From Collinsella aerofaciens (lineage in GTDB: Bacteria > Actinomycetota > Coriobacteriia > Coriobacteriales > Coriobacteriaceae), in NCBI RefSeq assembly GCF_963360655.1, contig NZ_OY725717.1, positions 620,001 through 684,000 of the forward strand: DNA of 64,000 nucleotides, written 5' to 3'. The position numbers and the translations under genes are program-made. Positions 53,851 to 61,615 of the stretch are shown one piece after another. How positions within the stretch are numbered: position 1 is the first letter of the stretch; each line of letters starts with the position of its first letter. The notes under the pieces were generated by a model that saw only the letters and a program-made list of their open reading frames with translations, did not search any database and had not been told where the DNA came from.

Positions 53851-54660
53851 ATGATCGGAACTCGCACTTCATCGTCATACACCCCGCACGTCGACGTCGC
53901 CCCCGCCGACCGTCCGCTCATCCTCGTCGCGCCGCGTTGGGAAGAAGCGAAGCCGTTTTTGAGCGAGACGCTCTCCCCCAACGAGGAAATCGCCAGCGTC
54001 TTTGTCGATGCCATTCTTGCCGCCGGCGGCCTGCCGCTGCAGATGTCCATCACCGAGGACATTGAGGTCATCCGTCATTACGTCGATATCGCCGACGGCA
54101 TCGCCATCCCCGGCGGCCCCGATGTCAATCCCAAACGTTGGGGCGATGATCGACCCTACGACCCCACCCTCTGCTGCGAGATCCGCGATTGCTTTGAGTT
54201 TAAGCTAGTCGGCGAGGTGCTCCGCGCCAAAAAGCCGCTCTTTACCACCTGCCGCGGCACACAGCTGCTCAATGTCGCCACTGGCGGCACCCTGTGCATG
54301 GACGTGCCGAGCCTGGGCGCTCGCGAGGGCCGCACGCAGTGGCGCCATACCCACGTGCTCAACGACCCCGTGCATCCCGTCGAGGTCGTGCCGGGTTCGC
54401 TTCTGGAGCGCGCGCTTGGCGGGCACAGGCTGATCCAGACCAACTCGGCACATCACTGCTGCGTCGATCGTCTGGGTAAAAGCACGCGCTTGGTCGCCAA
54501 GGCAACCGACGGTGTTCCCGAGTGCATCGAGGTCGAAGGCCAACCCTTCTGCCTGGGCGTGCAATGGCATCCCGAGTACACCTGGCAGACGCTCGAAACC
54601 GACTTTAACCTCTGGAAGTCGTTTGTCGAGGCGGCAGCCAAGGTCAAGCAGGCCCGCTAG
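53851..54660 (+). CDS. Class I glutamine amidotransferase-like gamma-glutamyl hydrolase (peptidase C26)
   Basis: 269 residues. C26 family: PGGPDVNP, the nucleophile cysteine in FTTCRGTQLLNVATGG, and the catalytic His-x-Glu in GVQWHPEYTW. PuuD-like enzymes hydrolyse gamma-glutamyl-GABA; others cut gamma-glutamyl amides. It follows the amino-acid transporter by 51 bases and shares its terminator, so it probably processes the imported gamma-glutamyl compound or a related amide. The ribosome site before 53851 is weak. Confidence 0.88.
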   Translation: MIGTRTSSSYTPHVDVAPADRPLILVAPRWEEAKPFLSETLSPNEEIASVFVDAILAAGGLPLQMSITEDIEVIRHYVDIADGIAIPGGPDVNPKRWGDDRPYDPTLCCEIRDCFEFKLVGEVLRAKKPLFTTCRGTQLLNVATGGTLCMDVPSLGAREGRTQWRHTHVLNDPVHPVEVVPGSLLERALGGHRLIQTNSAHHCCVDRLGKSTRLVAKATDGVPECIEVEGQPFCLGVQWHPEYTWQTLETDFNLWKSFVEAAAKVKQAR

Positions 54661-54683
54661 CACGCGAACCACAAAACAGATAA

Positions 54684-54726
54684 GGGCGCCCCGCCGGCCA
54701 CATGGTCCGGCGGGGCGCCCTTTTAC
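54684..54726 (+). terminator. Terminator of the ABC/C26 operon
   Basis: Stem gggcgccccgccgg / ccggcggggcgccc followed by ttttacc. Confidence 0.9.
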
Positions 54727-54765
54727 CTATATGCTGCCTGCACGCAGCCCAAGGCCCGCAAGCTC

Positions 54766-55122
54766 TTATTCGGCCGCCTCGCGCAGGGCCGACATCGTAG
54801 CCGCATATTGCTGCTGCAGCGCATGCATTCCCTCGCGAGCGCCGTCAACGGCATCGGCGCCGCGCAGCGCCTCGGTCACCACGACCGCCGGCTCGTACAG
54901 ATTATCGAATCCCAGGTTCTGGCTCACGCCCTTGAGCGTATGCGCTGCCATAAACGCACCTTCGGCGTCTCCCGCCGCCATGGCGGCCTCCAGCTTGTCC
55001 ATGCTCTCGTCATCCAAAAACTTGAGGGCAAAGCGGCTAAGCATCTCCTCGCCCATCAGCCGAGCGCACGCGTCTTCATAATTAGCGCCGATCTTCTCAT
55101 ACGCCTCACGCATGGAAATCAT
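54766..55122 (-). CDS. Histidine phosphotransfer (Hpt) domain protein
   Basis: 118 residues, single Hpt domain. The phosphorylated His lies in AHTLKGVSQNLGF (about residue 61). A four-helix protein that passes phosphoryl groups between kinases and receivers. It follows the REC-containing gene by 22 bases on the same strand and is likely its phosphodonor or acceptor partner. Confidence 0.9.
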   Translation of the reverse strand: MISMREAYEKIGANYEDACARLMGEEMLSRFALKFLDDESMDKLEAAMAAGDAEGAFMAAHTLKGVSQNLGFDNLYEPAVVVTEALRGADAVDGAREGMHALQQQYAATMSALREAAE

Positions 55123-55144
55123 GGGTTAAACTCCTTTGGTCAAA

Positions 55145-57025
55145 CTAAATCGTGGGAAATGCGACGACGTCGGCGGGGCGTGCCAACGTCTCGGCAATAC
55201 GGTCTTGCACCTCGAGCAGACAGTCGAGCAACAGCGGGTTAAACTCACCGCACTTACCGTCCAAGATCATCTGGATCGCCTCCTTGTGCGGGATAGCGTC
55301 CTTGTACACGCGCACGCTCGTCAGAGCATCGTACACGTCGGCCACCGAAACCACCTGTGCGGCAATGGGAATATCGTCGCCCTTAAGGCCATCGGGATAA
55401 CCCTTGCCGTCCCAGCGCTCGTGGTGCCAACGCGCAATCTGGTACGCATATTCCATAAGCGCATTGCCGACGTGATGTCGGCCCAGCTCAAGCAACATGT
55501 CGGCGCCAATCGTAGTATGCGTCTTCATAATCTCGAACTCCTCGGACGTAAGGCGTCCGGGTTTGTTGAGAATCGCATCGTCAATCGCCATCTTGCCGAT
55601 ATCGTGCAGCGCCGAAGCCAGGGCAATCGTGGAGCGTTCCTCGTTGTCGAGGGAAATGGTGTCGCTACGCTGGACCAGACAGCCAAGCAGCAGCTCGGTC
55701 AGCTTTTCGATATTCGTAACGTGCCTGCCGCTCTCGCCATTGCGAAGTTCCATGACACCGGCCATGATGTCGATGAGTATGCGACTGTTCTTGACGCGCT
55801 CGTTGTACTGCTGGGACAGCAGGCTCGTCAGGCGGCGCTGTTTGGCGTACAGACGGATAGTGTTGCTTACACGACGGCGCACGACACGGGCGTCAAACGG
55901 GCGGCTGATATAGTCCGAGGCGCCCAGCTCGTACGCACGCAGAACCACATCGTCGGATTCTTCGCTCGAAATCATGATGACAGGCAGATTGTCAACAACC
56001 GATCGGCGCGACAGATCGGCCAGCACCTCAAAGCCGCTCACGCCCGGCATGACAATGTCCAGCAGCACGAGCGACAACTCATCGCCATAGCGGTCGACCA
56101 TATCGAGCGCCGTACGACCGTTTTCGGCCTCGAGGATGCAATACTCGTCCTTGAGCATCTCGTTGAGAATGGCTCGGTTCATCTCGGAGTCATCGACGAT
56201 AAGCACCAAAGGCTTTTCGCTTTGGAAGACCTCGATGAAATCGCCATCGGTCACGACCGTACCGGCTTTTGCCTTAGCACGGCTCAGTAACTGGACAGCG
56301 CGGCCAACGCCCTCATCAACCGTCTCGCCATGAATGCGAACGCCACCAACACATGCCGTCAAGCTCACGTGCTCATGGCCCGGAATAATCGCGGAACGAA
56401 CGGCATCGGATACCTGACGCAGGCGACGGGCGAAGTCATCGGAGGGAATATCGGGCATGACGGCCACAAACTTGTCGCAGCCATAGCGCACAAGTTCGTC
56501 AGTCGAACGAATACCGCTGCGTATGGCTGTCGCCACGGCACCGAGCGCAAGGTCGCCGGCATGGCGGCCGCACGTATCGTTGAAGACCCTAAAATCATCA
56601 AGGTCGATCACCGCAACGCCGGCATTCATGCGGGCGCTACGGAGCTTTTCCTCGTAATATCGGCGATTGCGCACACTCGTCAGCACGTCGGTGTAGACAA
56701 GGTCCTCTTCTGCAGTCTCTTGTTCATCGATCGGACGCACCATCAGCAGGACGTGAGGCTCGCCCTCGACCTTCAGAGGGCGTAGGCGAGCGCGGTACTC
56801 AACACCATCGTTGAGCAGTTGCTCCGACAACTCATCGGAGTCTGCCAAAGCCTCAAGACTCGACTGACGCAGACAAGGGCAGCGATCGCCGGCGAGCAGG
56901 CAGTTAGGCTCGCTCTTAATCTGATCGTCCGACAGCAAACGCACCACGGGGTAGGTCTTCGCGACGCGGGCGACCTCAGCGGCAGCCTCCTCGTCGGTTA
57001 GATTGACCTCGTGATTATTGAGCAT
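55145..57025 (-). CDS. Degenerate GGDEF - REC - HD-GYP signalling protein
   Basis: 626 residues. Region 1-105 is a possible sensor/PAS-like part. A GGDEF-type domain (about 108-265) has GCDKF at 182-186 in place of GGDEF, so cyclase activity is probably lost. A response-regulator receiver (about 272-395) has IVDDSEMN and the phospho-Asp in LLDIVMPG (323). An HD-GYP domain (about 408-626) keeps ALHDIGKMA (H474, D475) and GKGYPDG (542-544), so cyclic-di-GMP hydrolysis is plausible. Two-component phosphorylation would tune the phosphodiesterase, with the Hpt protein beside it. ATG 57025 behind AAGGGG. Confidence 0.9.
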   Translation of the reverse strand: MLNNHEVNLTDEEAAAEVARVAKTYPVVRLLSDDQIKSEPNCLLAGDRCPCLRQSSLEALADSDELSEQLLNDGVEYRARLRPLKVEGEPHVLLMVRPIDEQETAEEDLVYTDVLTSVRNRRYYEEKLRSARMNAGVAVIDLDDFRVFNDTCGRHAGDLALGAVATAIRSGIRSTDELVRYGCDKFVAVMPDIPSDDFARRLRQVSDAVRSAIIPGHEHVSLTACVGGVRIHGETVDEGVGRAVQLLSRAKAKAGTVVTDGDFIEVFQSEKPLVLIVDDSEMNRAILNEMLKDEYCILEAENGRTALDMVDRYGDELSLVLLDIVMPGVSGFEVLADLSRRSVVDNLPVIMISSEESDDVVLRAYELGASDYISRPFDARVVRRRVSNTIRLYAKQRRLTSLLSQQYNERVKNSRILIDIMAGVMELRNGESGRHVTNIEKLTELLLGCLVQRSDTISLDNEERSTIALASALHDIGKMAIDDAILNKPGRLTSEEFEIMKTHTTIGADMLLELGRHHVGNALMEYAYQIARWHHERWDGKGYPDGLKGDDIPIAAQVVSVADVYDALTSVRVYKDAIPHKEAIQMILDGKCGEFNPLLLDCLLEVQDRIAETLARPADVVAFPTI

Positions 57026-57236
57026 ATGGGGCCCCTTCGATAGTTTCGCATGGTAGCGGTGGGTTCCAAATGCTACAAGGGTAACACCTTGCCGATGCAG
57101 GTAAGCACGTGAATGCTGTTACATTTTTATGACCTGGCAAACGGTGGTAATGGAACCGCGGGCGCGTGGTTATTGGCGCATTCGTTAACAATGACGAAAC
57201 GCCAACAGTCCCCCTCCCCGCAGGTCATCGAGCGTG

Positions 57237-58034
57237 CTAACGCTCCAAGACATCGTGAACGGCGTTTGCCGCCGTAACGGGGCGATCGCGCAAACCGTTA
57301 TGCGCGCCCGGGATCGTCACAAGGGGGCAATCGAGATATTCGGCAGCCGCTCGCGTACCAGCCTCGCGGGGTGTACCGACCGAAAGCTCGCCCAAAAACA
57401 CAGCCGACACCGCCTTTGATTCGCGGGCGCGCTCCCAGTCGGGAGCATATGTCATATTTGTTCCGTATTCATTGGCCATAAAGCAACGACCATTGCGCAG
57501 GGCATGCTTGGCTTCCGCTTCGGTCGTCCCAGGAGCCTCGGGGTCCAAGTCGCCGAGAGCTCCCAAGAAAAGCCGAAGCGCCCTTGAAACCTTTCCAGCC
57601 GCAATCATATCGAGCAAAATCGGAGCTGCGCCCATGCCGACGCCTTCGGCCGACACAGCCGGCTCATGCAGAATCGCACGGGCGACGAGATGGGGTTCGG
57701 TGCGAAGAAGCTCCAGCGCCACCAACGTACCGGCGCTGTGCGCAAGCACATTTGTCGGAGCGCCAACGTGTTCGATCACGGCCTGCAGGTCGGCGGCCTG
57801 AGCGGCAAGATCATAGCTGCCGTCTGCCGCTTCGCTGCTGCCGCCACAGCCGCGGCGGTCATAGGCAATTACGCGGTAGTTGCGACCGAGCTCACATGCG
57901 ATGCCGTCGAAAAATGTGCCGTCGACACAAGCGCCGTGCACGCACACCAAGGCAGGAGTATCAGGCGACACATCCGGGCCGGCATATTCGCGACAGGCAA
58001 TCGTGGTGCCCGCATTCTCGACCGTAAAATCCAT
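57237..58034 (-). CDS. Alpha/beta hydrolase
   Basis: 265 residues, with the oxyanion-hole VCVHGACVDG, YDRRGCGGS, the nucleophile elbow in LAHSAGTLV and a C-terminal IPGAHNGL His. It is a small soluble esterase/lipase-type enzyme of unknown substrate. ATG 58034. Divergent from the radical SAM gene. Confidence 0.88.
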   Translation of the reverse strand: MDFTVENAGTTIACREYAGPDVSPDTPALVCVHGACVDGTFFDGIACELGRNYRVIAYDRRGCGGSSEAADGSYDLAAQAADLQAVIEHVGAPTNVLAHSAGTLVALELLRTEPHLVARAILHEPAVSAEGVGMGAAPILLDMIAAGKVSRALRLFLGALGDLDPEAPGTTEAEAKHALRNGRCFMANEYGTNMTYAPDWERARESKAVSAVFLGELSVGTPREAGTRAAAEYLDCPLVTIPGAHNGLRDRPVTAANAVHDVLER

Positions 58035-58253
58035 GTTGTGCCCCCATCATCAACGCCCATCCAGTTGCGCGTCAGTACGGCTGGATAGACCCGCATTGCT
58101 TTACGCCTTGTTAACAGATTAACTTTACCCGACCCGAGGCTTTTCATGACACGGCATAATGAGCGACGTGAAAAAACGAAACTTGTAAAGCAAGAGCCCG
58201 CACCCTGCTTTGGAGCCGATGCTATGCTTAGGCACAATTGTCTTGAGGAGCAT

Positions 58254-59036
58254 ATGCCTATGTCTACGTTTTTGAATGCCAGCCCCATCTTTGGGCCCGT
58301 TCGCAGCCGTCGCCTTGGTCTCTCGCTCGGCGTCAACATGATGCCGGCCAGCGGCAAAATCTGCACGTTCGACTGCATTTACTGCGAAAACGGCCTCAAC
58401 GCCGAGCGCCCCTGCCACGAGCCGTACAACACAACCGCCGTGGTACTCGACGCGCTCGAGGCAAAGCTGCGCGATATGGCAGCCGAGGGCGAGCTCCCCG
58501 ATGTGATCACCTTCGCAGGCAACGGCGAGCCCACCGCCGCACCGGAGTTTCCGCAGGCCATCGCCGGTGCCGTCGCGCTTCGCGACCAGCTGGCCCCAAA
58601 CTCCAAGATTGCCGTGCTCTCCAACGGCACGCGCGCCGACCGCCCCGAGGTACACAATGCGCTCATGATGGTCGACGACAACATCCTCAAGCTCGATACG
58701 GTCGACCCGGCGTTTATCCAGCTGCTCGACCAGCCTGTTGGCCCCTACGACGTCGAGCACCAGATCGAGACGTTCGCAAGCTTTGACGGTCACGTTATTA
58801 TCCAGACGATCTTTTTGAACGGCAAGTATCAGGGCAAGCTCATCGACAACACCGGCGAGGAGTACGTCGCCCCCTGGCTCGCGGCGCTTGAGCGCATTCG
58901 CCCACAAGAAGCGACCATCTACACGGTGGCGCGCGAGACACCGGTCGCAGGCCTTGCCAAAGCAGCACCCGAGGTGCTTGACGCCATTGCCGCGCGCGTC
59001 CAAGCCCTCGGCATTCCCTGCCAGGTGAGCTACTAG
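58254..59036 (+). CDS. Radical SAM protein
   Basis: 260 residues. The cluster-binding motif CTFDCIYC (C-x3-C-x2-C) lies near residue 36, followed by FAGNGEPTAAPEFP (GGEP-like SAM-binding motif) and an IYTVARETP C-terminal part. No auxiliary cluster or RRE domain is visible. Substrate is unknown. The ATG at 58254 follows GAGGAGCAT; the frame upstream to 58146 is not used. Confidence 0.85.
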   Translation: MPMSTFLNASPIFGPVRSRRLGLSLGVNMMPASGKICTFDCIYCENGLNAERPCHEPYNTTAVVLDALEAKLRDMAAEGELPDVITFAGNGEPTAAPEFPQAIAGAVALRDQLAPNSKIAVLSNGTRADRPEVHNALMMVDDNILKLDTVDPAFIQLLDQPVGPYDVEHQIETFASFDGHVIIQTIFLNGKYQGKLIDNTGEEYVAPWLAALERIRPQEATIYTVARETPVAGLAKAAPEVLDAIAARVQALGIPCQVSY

Positions 59037-59078
59037 CAAAGCCACGCAGCAGCCAGTGTCCGCCATCCCACTCCATCA

Positions 59079-59143
59079 GTTGCGGTGATATAGTTCCTGT
59101 TTATGCTGTTAAACCGCTTAGATCGGAACTATATCACCGCAAC
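59079..59143. repeat. Perfect 19-bp inverted repeat after the radical SAM gene
   Basis: gttgcggtgatatagttcc (59079-59097) / ggaactatatcaccgcaac (59125-59143), loop 27 bases, followed by tttt. Could end the radical SAM transcript; it also looks like the arms of a small inserted palindrome. Confidence 0.8.
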
Positions 59144-59196
59144 TTTTATGGACGCGTGGGTGGGCTATACTAGCTGCGGATGAAAGGAAGTTAGCC

Positions 59197-60084
59197 ATGT
59201 ATGACAAAGGACCCGTGCCTGGCCGCAACGACGCTTGCTGGTGCGGCAGCGGCAAAAAATACAAGAAATGCCACAGTGCCTTTGATGAGCGCCTCGAGCG
59301 CTTGTGGGAAGAGGGCTGGGAGGTTCTGCCCCGCACACTCTACAAGACGCCCGCCGACATCGAGGGCATCAAGCGCTCCGCTGCCATCAACGTGGGCGTG
59401 CTCGACTACGTAGGCGAGCATATCGCCGCAGGCATGACCACCAACCAGATCGACCAGATGATCTACGACTACACCGTCGAGCACGGTGGCACGCCGGCCG
59501 ATCTCAACTACGAGGGCTATCCCAAGAGCGTGTGCACCTCAATCAACGACGTGGTCTGTCACGGTATCCCCTGCGATACGGATGTGCTGCACGAAGGCGA
59601 CATCATCAACGTGGATTGCTCCACGATCTTGGACGGCTACTTTAGCGACTCGAGCCGCATGTTCTGCATCGGCGAGGTCTCGGCCGAGCGCCAACGCCTG
59701 GTCGACGTCACCCGCGCCAGCGTGGAGGCGGGTCTGGCGGCCGTCAAGCCATGGCTACCGCTGTCCGTTATGGCCGAGGCCGTGCAAAAGACCGTCGAGG
59801 ACGCCGGCTTTAGCGTGGTGCGCGAGTACGGCGGACACGGCATTGGCAAGGAGTTCCACGAGGACCCGTTTGTGGGCTTTACCACCGAGGCACCCGATGT
59901 GGACACCATCATGGCCCCGGGCATGGTCTTTACCATCGAGCCCATGGTCAATGCCGGAGCGCCCGACATCAAGATTAGCAAGGGTGACGGTTGGTGTGTG
60001 CGCACCAAGGACGGCAGCGATTCGGCCCAGTGCGAGGTACAGCTCGTGGTGACCGAGGACGGTTACGAGCTGCTGAGCTGGTAG
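59197..60084 (+). CDS. map: Methionine aminopeptidase type I with N-terminal SEC-C zinc motif
   Basis: 295 residues. Residues 1-30 form a SEC-C motif (GRNDACWCGSGKKYKKCH), which binds zinc and is also found at the SecA C-terminus. The M24 catalytic domain follows with the two-metal ligands in INVDCSTILDGYFSDSS, GHGIGKEFHEDP, FTIEPM and the closing Glu. It removes initiator methionine; the SEC-C part may help ribosome binding. Start 59197 behind GAAAGGAAG. Confidence 0.94.
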   Translation: MYDKGPVPGRNDACWCGSGKKYKKCHSAFDERLERLWEEGWEVLPRTLYKTPADIEGIKRSAAINVGVLDYVGEHIAAGMTTNQIDQMIYDYTVEHGGTPADLNYEGYPKSVCTSINDVVCHGIPCDTDVLHEGDIINVDCSTILDGYFSDSSRMFCIGEVSAERQRLVDVTRASVEAGLAAVKPWLPLSVMAEAVQKTVEDAGFSVVREYGGHGIGKEFHEDPFVGFTTEAPDVDTIMAPGMVFTIEPMVNAGAPDIKISKGDGWCVRTKDGSDSAQCEVQLVVTEDGYELLSW

Positions 60085-60089
60085 CCGTG

Positions 60090-60138
60090 GATGCGCCGGA
60101 TGCTGACGGGCACGCTCGTCTTGCATCCGGCGTTTTTT
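60090..60138 (+). terminator. Terminator of map
   Basis: Stem atgcgccggatg / (g)catccggcg with the tail tttttt, a few bases after the stop. Confidence 0.85.
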
Positions 60139-60156
60139 AGCGTTTTGCCTGATATA

Positions 60157-60191
60157 ACCTGCCAAAATAAACCTGTCCCTTTTTGGCAGGT
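60157..60191. repeat. REP-like hairpin, family A, before the hydroxyacid dehydrogenase
   Basis: acctgccaaaa ... acctgtccct ... ttttggcaggt; differs from 20346-20380 in a few bases only. It sits 20 bases before the next start codon. Confidence 0.85.
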
Positions 60192-60210
60192 CGAGCGGAG
60201 AGGACTGCTT

Positions 60211-61146
60211 GTGAACATCCTGGTTTTGCTGCCCGTCAACGACCGTCATCGCGTAATTCTTGAGTCGAGCGCTCCGGGCGAGGACTTTATCTACACGAGC
60301 GCCGACGCCGCCACGCGCGAGCAGGTCGCCGATGCCGACGTGATCCTGGGCAACATCGACCCTGACATGCTCACGGCATGCGAGCATCTCCAGCTGTTGC
60401 AATTGCAGACCGCCGGCTATGACGACTACCTTGCTGCCGGCACCGTGCCGGCTGACGTCAAGCTGTCTTGCTCGATCGGCGCCTACGGTCAGGCCGTAAG
60501 CGAGCACATGTTTGCCATGGTCCTTTCCATGATGAAGCACCTGCCCGGCTATCACGACTTGCAGCGCGAGCATCGCTGGGAGGATTTGGGACCGGTCACC
60601 TCGCTCAAAAACGCCAATGTGCTGGTGCTGGGCGCGGGCGATATCGGCGGCCACTTCGCCACGCTCTGCCGCGACATGGGCGCGCACGTCCGCGGCATCA
60701 AGCGCCATCCGCTCGTCTACCCCATTGTATTTGAGGACATGGACGGCATGGATGCCCTGTCTGAGCGCCTGGCCGAGGCCGATGTCGTCGCATCCTTTAT
60801 GCCGAGCACACCCGAGACCCGCGGCCTGGCGAACGCCGAGTTCTTCGCCGCGATGAAGCCGGGCGCCTTCTTTGCCAACGGCGGCCGCGGCGATTTTGTG
60901 GTCGCCGACGACTTGGTTGCCGCTCTGGAGTCGGGACATCTCGCCGGCGCCGCGGTCGACGTCACCGATCCCGAGCCACTGCCTGCGACAAACCCCCTGT
61001 GGGATGCGCCCAACATGCTCATCACGCCGCACGTCTCGGGCTGGTTCCACCTGGCAGCCACGCTCAACAACGTGGTCGACATCGCCGCGGAGAATCTGCG
61101 TCACCTGCAAGCTGGCGAGACGCTTCGCTGCTGGATCGAACACTGA
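60211..61146 (+). CDS. D-isomer-specific 2-hydroxyacid dehydrogenase
   Basis: 311 residues. Formate/glycerate-dehydrogenase-type: a GAGDIGGHFA Rossmann loop at about 140, FMPSTPETRGLANAEFF, FANGGRGDFV and the C-terminal catalytic His in ITPHVSGW. It reduces a 2-oxoacid or oxidises a D-2-hydroxyacid with NAD. The GTG start at 60211 follows AGAGG; the longer frame back to 60091 would run through the map terminator and the REP hairpin, so it is rejected. Confidence 0.88.
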   Translation: MNILVLLPVNDRHRVILESSAPGEDFIYTSADAATREQVADADVILGNIDPDMLTACEHLQLLQLQTAGYDDYLAAGTVPADVKLSCSIGAYGQAVSEHMFAMVLSMMKHLPGYHDLQREHRWEDLGPVTSLKNANVLVLGAGDIGGHFATLCRDMGAHVRGIKRHPLVYPIVFEDMDGMDALSERLAEADVVASFMPSTPETRGLANAEFFAAMKPGAFFANGGRGDFVVADDLVAALESGHLAGAAVDVTDPEPLPATNPLWDAPNMLITPHVSGWFHLAATLNNVVDIAAENLRHLQAGETLRCWIEH

Positions 61147-61149
61147 TTG

Positions 61150-61175
61150 TTCCGGCGTTTTGCCAAACGCCGGAA
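61150..61175 (+). terminator. Stem-loop after the hydroxyacid dehydrogenase gene
   Basis: ttccggcgttt / aaacgccggaa with a tgcc loop, four bases after the stop; no T-run, so termination is probable rather than certain. Confidence 0.55.
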
Positions 61176-61190
61176 CCCCTCGACGCTGCG

Positions 61191-61286
61191 AGCCCGCCAG
61201 AGCGGCAATCTGCCTTTCAATCGTCGGGCATGACCAGAAGGTCAATGCCCTCCTCTTTCACGTCACCTTGCTCGCTCTGGCGGGCT
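61191..61286 (+). ncRNA. Structured intergenic motif (copy 2)
   Basis: Outer stem agcccgccagagcg (61191-61204) / cgctctggcgggct (61273-61286). Inside: TTCAATCGTCG (61216-61226), a 23-base hairpin ggcatgacc-agaag-gtcaatgcc, and CTCCTCTTTCACG (61250-61262). The internal strands and the spacing are the same as at 44932-44978 (minus), while the stems are different. Confidence 0.55.
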
Positions 61287-61324
61287 CTCGCTGACTTTTG
61301 TCCGACCTGCGGCATTCTCCCTTT

Positions 61325-61356
61325 TTGGTGCAATGGGGTCAGGTTAGTTTGCACCA
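61325..61356. repeat. REP-like hairpin, family D
   Basis: ttggtgcaatggggtcagg...ttgcacca, the inverse-orientation relative of 22963-22999. Confidence 0.75.
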
Positions 61357-61432
61357 TTACGTTGGTTTTGCCTGCGATACTTTTGTCAAAGTGATATCAG
61401 GCATTCATCTGGCGTTTTCGACGTTTCGCCTA

Positions 61433-61615
61433 TTAGAGCCAGTCCATCTCCTTACCATAATGGTCCGAATAGGCGCTACGCTTGAGTTCTTCATCGCTCG
61501 CTGGCCACGCGTTGGACACGTCGATTCCCGATTCATGGCAAGCGGTGGCGAACAGCTTCGACCCCTGATCGATTAGTTGAGACCTGCCCTCGGTCTTCTC
61601 GTCTTCGGCTTGCAT
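61433..61615 (-). CDS. Small hypothetical protein, 60 aa, coupled to the M18 aminopeptidase gene
   Basis: ATG 61615 follows the TAA of the aminopeptidase with no gap (TAAATG), and GGAG lies six bases before the TAA-ATG junction region, so translation is coupled. The 60-residue product is soluble and charged, ends GKEMDWL, and has no motif I recognise. Composition is protein-like. Function unknown; likely an accessory of the same transcript. Confidence 0.6.
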   Translation of the reverse strand: MQAEDEKTEGRSQLIDQGSKLFATACHESGIDVSNAWPASDEELKRSAYSDHYGKEMDWL

